In this document: positions 56,484 to 64,000 of the stretch, in pieces | Layout of the letters: every line of letters starts with the position of its first letter | Numbering within the stretch: position 1 is the first letter of the stretch | Assembly (NCBI GenBank): GCA_022579005.1 | Contig: MU401535.1 | Location: 93,789-157,788, forward strand | Reading direction: 5' to 3' | Length of the DNA: 64,000 nt | DNA from: Poronia punctata | Lineage: Eukaryota; Ascomycota; Sordariomycetes; Xylariales; Xylariaceae | The notes under the pieces: generated by a model | Database searches by the model: none | Told to the model about the DNA's origin: nothing | What the model saw: the letters and a program-made list of their open reading frames with translations, nothing else | Made by a program: the position numbers and the translations under genes

Positions 56484-59400
56484 ATAAAAAGAATTTGCTT
56501 TAAATTTTAAAAAATTTGCTATTTTTTAGTTAACTACGCTTAATATTAAACTAATAACATAATAAAAACTAATACTTTTAAGTAGTAAAAAGTTACTTTT
56601 AGCGTACGCTATTAGTTAATTAGTAAAGGCCTTTAATTTTTACGTTTTTTTTAATTGCGCTAATAGTTAGTTTTTAAAATTTAATTCTTATAAATTAATT
56701 TATATAGTAGCCTTTATTTATAAGTTTAAAAACTAAAAACTATTTTATTAAAATTTAAATATTTATATTTTATAAATATTTGCTTTTTTATACTTTTTCT
56801 TATTAATTATTTCTAGTGTTAAATTAAATTTGTTTTTTAATATTATAAGCAGTTATTATTTTTATAAGGTTTTAAGTAAGTATTTTTTTTATAGCTTATA
56901 GCTATTTTATTAAATAAGTTAATAGTTTAGCTTTTATTAAATATACTTTATAAAATTAATATAACTTTTTAAGTACATTTTAAAAGTTAAACGCTAAATA
57001 TTATATATTATTTAAATCTTATTTTTTTTATAATATTTAATAGTATAATTTACTATATTAAACTTATAATAATAGTATTTTTTTAACTTTTTATTTTTTA
57101 TTTTTTAATAATTTATTTACAATTTTACTACTTAGGCAAGGTAGTTTTTATTTAAAAAGTAAAGTATTTAAATACTTATAAAAATAATTAATATAAAACT
57201 ATTGTTTTTTTTTTAAAATATAAAAAGCTTAAGTTTAAACATATATTTATATTATTTTTTAATTATTTAATAATAAAGTTAGGTTATAAAATAGTTTAAT
57301 TTATTATTAAAGCAGTTTATTTACATTTTTATTTTTTTAATAATATATATAAAATTTTTAATTATAAAGTTAAAGTTATAATAATATTTGTTAGCTTGCT
57401 ATATTATTTAATTTTAAGCTTTTTAAATAGCTATTTAAGCTGCTTTAATATATTGCTATATTTTAGTTATAAAGTTTTAAGCTTGCTAGCAAAATAATTG
57501 TTTTATTAAAGTTAAGTAAGCAAAGTTTTTAGTTTTAAATTTTTAGTTAAAACTTATTTTTATTAATTTGCTTATAATAACTTTTTTAAAAGACAATTTA
57601 CTAAGCAACTTATATAGTAAAAATATTTAAACTATATTTATAGCTAGTAGTTTTATTGCTTAATTATTTTAAAAATAGCTAACATAAAGTTAAAAGCGCT
57701 GCTTAAAGTATTAGTTTATTATCTTAGCTTATTTTGCTATTTGCTTATATTTAGTAGCAATAAAATTTAGCTTAACTTTATAAATTTTTAATAATTTATT
57801 TATAAAATTAAATATAAATTATAGTTTTTTATTACTAATAAAGCTTTTTAGCTATTTAAAAAAACAATATAGCTTTTTATAATATATTTAAGCTACGTTT
57901 TAAGCTATTATAATATTTTTATAAAAAATTATTTATAATTTTTTAAATAAACTATTTATAACTATAAAAGTATTATTATATTTTTTTTTATTATAAAAAA
58001 AACTTTTAAAGTTTATAACTAAATGCTACTATAAGTACTTAAGTACTAGTAATAATATTAATTTTTTTAATAATTTATTATATAGTACTTTTATAGCTTT
58101 ATATAAGCAATTAGCTATATAGCAGTTTATATTTTTATATAAACTTATTTACTAATATTATTATGCTACTAACTTTTTAATTTTGCTATATTTTAAATAT
58201 ATAGTAGCAATTTAAATATATACTTTTTAAATTAACTTAGTATAAAAGTTATTAACGTTTAAAATTACTAGTTAGCTTTTATAAAGTAGTAAGTTTTTTA
58301 TTATTATTTAATTTAAAAATTTTATAAATTTAGCTTTATTTTTTAAATTTTTTAAACTAAAGTATATTTTATTAGCTTATATAATAAAGTTTATTAAAAT
58401 AACTTTAAATATTTTTAGTAAAGTTTAATTACTTATTATATAAATAATAAGTTTAAAAATTTAATTTTTAAAAACTTAACTTTTAATAGCAAGTTAAAAC
58501 AAAGCTATAGTATATTATTTATCTTTTTTTTTTTTAAGTTTTTAAGTCTTTTTATAGTTTAAATAAAATATTTGCTAATATATTTTTTAATTTTAATTAA
58601 TAAGTTATTATAAAGTTATATTAAAAAATTAGTTTTACTTATTTTACTTATTAAAAGTTTAGTACCTTTTTTATAATAAAGTATTTTAATATAAAATAAT
58701 TTATTAGTACTATAAATAGCTTATAATTTTATAAACTAATTAACTTAGCTTTTTAATATAATAAAGCTTTTATAATAGCTAGCATTTTTTTATTATATAT
58801 TTTATAATTAAGCTTTGTACTATATAATATTTTAAAATAAAAAGTAACTAGTTTTTAGTTATTAAAAAGATTGTTTTTTTATAAAAAAATGCTTATAGCT
58901 ACTTTATTTAATATATTTATTTTTATTAATATTTTAGCGTTAAAAAAAAAGTAATAAAAAATTAAAGCTTTTATTAACGCTACTTAAAAAGTATTAAATA
59001 CTTTTTAATATTTATTTATTTATTTTATAGTTAATACTATATATATTAAGTTATTTAAAGGTTTTGCTATTTTTTTATATTTTTAAATAAATTAACAGTA
59101 AAAGTTGCAAAACCCTAAAAATAACCTAACTTTTTTTAAGTTAGCTTTTTTTTTATTTATAAGTAAAGTTTAGTATTTTATAACTTTAACTTTTTTTTAA
59201 TTAACTTTAATCTTTTTTATGCTTATAATAAATTTTAAAAATTTAATTTTTATTATATAAAATTTACACTTTTTAATATTAGCTTGCAACTTTGCTTTTT
59301 ATAACTAATTAAGCACTTATAATATATAGTGTTAATATTTTAGCTTATTATTTAAATATATTAGTATATTATTAATATATATAATATAAAAAACGTTTAA

Positions 59401-62400
59401 ATAATTTTAAAAGGTATTATTAATAAATTTTTAAAAAGTTGCTAAGCTATTAGTAAGTTTAAATAAAAAGACTTTAAACTTATAAGCACTATATTAAGTA
59501 TAAAAAGCTATTAGGTTTTTATTTCTTTTAGCTATTTTAATTTAATAAAAAGCTTATTAAATATTTATTTTAGTAAATATTTTAGCTTAAGCTAATTAAG
59601 TTAGTATTTTATTAATTAAAAAAAAAAGTATTAGTTTTTTTAAGTAAGCATATTTAACTTATAATAATTTATATATAGCTAAAGCAAGCTATTACCTTTT
59701 TAAGCAAAAAAAATAAAAGTTGTTTATAATATAGTTATTAGTTTAATAAACTTTTTTTATAAATTGTTTTAAATATAATTTTAATAAGTTTTAGCTTTTT
59801 TTAAAGTTATTTTATATAAAAAACTATATTTTAAAAATTTTAGTTTTTTATTTATAATAATATAATAATTTACTTTTATTTATTTAAGTAGCATTTTATT
59901 TAAACTAGCTTTGCTAAATATATTTAAATATTTATAATATTATTTTAGCATAATTTATTTTACTAAATCTTATAAATTTTATTAGTTAGCAAAAAGCATT
60001 TTTTTTTTATAATATTTAATAACCTGCTTTATTTTATATAAAAAAAGTATATAGCATTTTATATTTTTTTATTTAGCAAATATTATAAAAGCTTTAGCTA
60101 TAAAAGTAAATATTTAAAAAGCACAATGTTTATATTATTTACAACTATTCTTTTTTAACTTATATAGTTTTTAACTATTAGTTTTTTTTTTATTATTTTT
60201 TAATAGCTTTAGTTAGTTTAGTAACTAAATAAGTTAATTATAATTTTTTTTATTTAAAATATATTTTATTTAGTTATATTTTTATATTATACAATTTGCA
60301 CTTAAATTACTTTTTTAAACCTTAAAAGGTTTTAATATTATAATAAAACAAATAAGTTTAAATTAAGGTTTAAAAAATTATAATTTAAATTTTTTTACTT
60401 ATAAAAATTTTTATAGTTTTTAAATCTATTATTAAATTAAAAAAATAAAGTTGTTTTTTATTTTTTTAATTATTTTTTTATTATACTATTTTTTATTTTT
60501 TGTTTTTATTAACTAGTTTTAATAACTAATATTAGCAGCAGCTTTAAAATATAAAATTAAGTTTTTTATAAAGTTTATAGCTATTTTAAAAAGTTAGTAT
60601 GCTAGCTTTTAGTTATTTAAAAATAATAAACGTTTTTAATATAAGTTTATAAAAATATTATAATATTAAAAAAACTTTTTTTTTAAGATTATGCTATACT
60701 TTATATTAATAATAAAAAAAAGTATATTATATAATATACAACTTTATACTTTTAAATAAGCTTATAATGCTTAATTTATATTTTATACGCCTTTTTTATT
60801 ATACCTTACTACTAGTGCAAGTTTAAAACCTATAATCTTTTTAGCTTAAAAATACTTTAATATTTTAGCAGCAAAGCTTATATTTAATATAAAATATAAA
60901 TTTGCTTTTATATTTATAAAAGCTTTAATACTTAAAGTATATTTATTATTTATTATAATATAATTAACTATTAAAAGATTGCTTTTAAAAAGGTTTTTTA
61001 AAAAGTTAAATAAAATATTTTAATATGTTTTTATTTTTAAAGCTAATATAATACTATGCTTAAAATAAAAGTTTAATTTTTTTAAGCTAGTTTTTTTTTT
61101 AATTTATTTAATTTATTTATAATTTTTATAGCTTTAATAATAATAAAACTAACTTAAACAGTACTTAATTATTTAAATTTTGCTTTTTTAGCATAGTTAT
61201 TACTTTAGTGCTTTTGTTTATAGCAAGTAAAATACTATTTTTTAACAATTAATAGTTTAGCTTGCTTAAAATTTAGTTTAGTATAAATAGCACTATTTTT
61301 TTTAATTTTTAAACTTAAAATTTTATAATAATTAATATTTATTTTTTATTTTATAATTTTCTTTTTTTATTTTATAGCTTTAGTTTTTATAGTAGATTTT
61401 TTAAGTTAAGCTATTGCTTTTTTTTTAAACTTAAGTTAAGTATTTTTAAAATTAGCTTTTTATTTGCTTAAAAAGTTCTTATGCTGCTAATAATTAAAAA
61501 TTTAAGCATATTTGCAGTACTATATAAAAATAATAGTTAAGTTTACTTTTTTTAGTAAGCAAAGTATATTAAGTTAGTCTAATAATTTATTATATATATT
61601 ATGCTTAAATTCTAATAAAAGTACTTTAGCTTAACTAGCTTATTTAATAAATTTAATTTTAAAATTACTAAATTTATTTTTATTAACTATTTTAAAATCT
61701 TAGTACTTAATTTATACTGTTTTATATTTATTTAAATTATAATATTATTAATAAAAGTATTTTAATACCTTTTTTAAAGTTTTTAAAATTAGTTTATGTT
61801 TTTTTTTTAATAAAATAAAAAATATTAATCTTTTAATAGCTATTTTTTTTATTTAACTTATAATATAAATAATCTTATTATTATTATTAATAAAATAATT
61901 ATAGTTTTATTTTAATTTCCTTTTTAATAGCATATACTAATGCTTAAATTAAACTTTAAGCTTTTTATTTACTTTATTGCTAGTAAAAATAAAAAGTAAG
62001 TTTATTTTTGCTGTTTGCTTATTTTTTATTTTAAATTTATATAATTTATTAAATTTTAAAGTAAACTAATAAAATTAGTTTATTAAAGCAATAGCAGCTA
62101 TAATTATAATTTAATTTTTTAAAGCTATATTAGTTTTTTTTAACTTTTATGCTTTTTTTTGCTAAGCTATACTAATAATATATTTTTTTTTTAAAATTTT
62201 AGTTTTAAAAAGCTTAACTAAGCTTAATAGCCTAAGCTTATATTATTATTATATTTTTATTTAATAACCTTACTATATTATATAGTTTTTTATTAATAAA
62301 TAGCGCTGCTTATAATATTAACAACTTATATTTAAATTTTTAAAATATAATTTTTAAATTTTTAATTATTATTTTAATAAACTTTTTTTTATTTATTAAG

Positions 62401-62975
62401 CTATAAAAGTTAAAATATGCTTAGATACTATTTAAGGTTATAGCTTTAAATAATACTATAAAAGTTTGTTTTTTTTTAGCAAAGTAAATAATATTAGCTT
62501 TTATTTATATTTATAATTTTTAATTTATTTGTTTTTTAGTAATTAAAAACCGGGCTTAAATAAATACTTTATTACTAACAACTTTTATAAAATAATTAAA
62601 AAAGGTTAAAGCTGCTTTAATTTTTTAAAAATTATCTTTTTTATTTAGTTTATATTTTTTAGTATAAAAAGTTATTAGTTTATAAGCAAAATAAATAAAG
62701 TTTTTAAATATTTGCTATATTAGTTTTTTATATTTTTTTAAGTTTTAAGGCTTTATATTTTAAAAATTATCTAAGTTAAACTAAACCTAACGTTTAGCTT
62801 TAAAAGTATATAAGTTTTTAAAAGTAATAACTAAAAAATATATTTTATTTAGCATAGTATTATAAAAGGTTACTAAAAACTAAATATTTATTATATTTAG
62901 TTTAATAGATTTTAATATATTAAATAGTAAAATAATTATAGTTTTTTTAAATAGTTAATATAATAACTTTTAAAT

Positions 62976-63271
62976 TATAATAAAATTAAAAAAATAACTA
63001 GTATAAAAACTAATATATACCTTATATTAATAATAAAATTTAAAGGTAAAAAACTAAAAACTAAAATATATAAAGCAATATTGTTTATATTTATTTATAT
63101 TTTCTTTATTTTAAGTCTTTACTATAGCCTTTGCTTAAAGTTTAATTATAGTTACTACCTCTTGCTATAAGCCTTTAATAAAAAGGTAGTAAGTACAATT
63201 TTATATTTATAAGATTAATAAGATTAATTAGATTAATTAATTTAAAGACTAGGGACCACCTTTTTATTATA
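62976..63271 (-). repeat. 5' LTR of the gypsy element (right copy)
   Basis: 296 bp partner of 56177-56472. On the minus strand it starts TATAATAAAAAGGTGG (TG changed to TA), so the two copies decayed independently after insertion. Confidence 0.9.
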
Positions 63272-63276
63272 AGTAT

Positions 63277-64000
63277 AATAACTTTTAAAAAGTTAAAAAA
63301 AATATAATTAAAATATTACTAGCTATTATTTAAGCAAACTTTTTTAACTTTGTTAAAAAAAGCGTAAAAAAACTAACTAAAAATCTTAAAAAATTTATTA
63401 TAAAGTAAAATTATTATATTTTATAATTTAAGTAATATAAACTTAATATATTGCTTAGTACTTACTTTTTTTTTAATAGCTATTTAAAAATTTTAGCAAA
63501 AAATATAAATACTAGTATAACGCGTTTAAAATAATATATAAAAAATAAATATATAAAAGTAAGCTTTATTATTTAAAATTAGCTGCTAACTTTTAAGCAT
63601 ATATTATAATTAACTAAAAGCCTAAAAAAATAAAAATAATTAAAAAGTTTTTTATAACTTTTAATAAAAAAAAAAAAAAACTAAGCTTAAAAGTTAAAAA
63701 GTAAAAATATTTTTTTAATATTAATAAATACTTTTTTTATAAGCAAAAAATAAAAACAATATTTTTATTTTATAACTTTTAATTAAAGCTAAAAAGCTGT
63801 TTACTAAAAAATTATTATAAATTTACTTAAATAAACTAAAAAAAATATTTATAACTTTAAAAAAGTATGCTTAGTATATAAAAGTTATTATAACTTTTTT
63901 AAATACTAGTATATATTTTTAAAGCTTTAAAAAAAAGGTTTTATAAAAAACTTAAAATATAAAAACCTTATTAAATTTAAACTTAAATATAATTTAAAGC
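63277..64000. mobile_element. RIP-degraded repeat flanking the gypsy element (right part)
   Basis: Continues the AT-saturated sequence seen before 56172, interrupted by the gypsy insertion, and runs off the window. No domain or terminal repeat is recognisable. Confidence 0.55.

Larger units (their letters stand above)
56177..63271 (-). mobile_element. RIP-degraded Ty3/gypsy LTR retrotransposon (7,095 bp)
   Basis: Two 296-bp direct LTRs and a perfect 5-bp target duplication AGTAT (56172-56176 and 63272-63276) define the element. It lies on the minus strand: next to the left LTR the minus strand reads AAAGAGGGGAT, a polypurine tract, followed by the LTR beginning TGTAATAAAA. The plus strand inside is T-rich. 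At 59368-59379 the minus strand encodes Y-I-N-N inside VFYIIYINNILIYLNN, which after reversing G-to-A changes is the gypsy reverse-transcriptase box YIDDILIY. The box lies about 3.9 kb from the 5' end with about 3.2 kb left for RNase H and integrase, the gypsy order. No open frame survives. Confidence 0.9.

Overview
The window comes from the nuclear genome of a filamentous ascomycete (Pezizomycotina, most likely Sordariomycetes by general character). Protein genes carry short introns (mostly 49-100 bp) with GTAAGT-like donors and CAG/TAG acceptors. Recognisable products include a DPP5-like S9 peptidase, a GH18 chitinase, an AflR-type Zn2Cys6 regulator and an Eaf6 NuA4 subunit. Two large, extremely AT-rich islands show the transition-type decay left by repeat-induced point mutation (RIP). 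The rank below Pezizomycotina is inferred, not proven.

Layout. 0-23.6 kb is ordinary gene-dense euchromatin: a cut-off SDR gene (-), a 2-oxoglutarate/Fe(II) oxygenase (+), a GH13 alpha-glucosidase (-) with a CGGN8CGG site upstream, a CCCH/DUF1771/SMR protein with two PAM2-like motifs (-), an F-box/JmjC protein (-) divergent from the eIF4A gene (+), a frameshifted coiled-coil orphan (+), a small membrane-protein candidate (+), a DPP5-like peptidase (-), Eaf6 (-) and a PWI/RS splicing factor (-). Several of these serve core RNA and chromatin functions: translation initiation, mRNA-associated SMR protein, splicing, NuA4.

23.8-30.3 kb is a nested transposon island. A roughly 0.6-kb hAT-type MITE (TIR CAGGGTTGT, 8-bp duplication GTACCAAG) was entered by a 5.93-kb Ty1/copia LTR retrotransposon (two 200-bp LTRs, 5-bp duplication CATAG/TATAG). 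RIP then degraded both. A copia reverse transcriptase can still be read through the mutations.

30.3-40.9 kb returns to genes: a polyQ protein (-), a FAHD1-like hydrolase (+), a secreted GH18 chitinase (-), a secreted HD-domain protein (-) and an alcohol-acetyltransferase-family protein (+). 40.9-54.3 kb is gene-poor. It holds only an intron-containing tRNA-Tyr, an assembly gap between G and C homopolymers, and a lone AflR-like regulator with no biosynthetic cluster in view. A small conserved fungal protein lies at 54.35-54.86 kb, followed by a broken Ty3/gypsy RNase H remnant.

55.4-64.0 kb is a second RIP island. It contains a complete-length but dead 7.1-kb Ty3/gypsy element on the minus strand (two 296-bp LTRs, duplication AGTAT, polypurine tract, RIP-altered YxDD box), itself inserted into further RIP-degraded repeat that runs off the end of the window. 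No intact transposon protein remains. Exon boundaries were worked out by eye from splice signals and reading frame; every multi-exon model given closes in frame.
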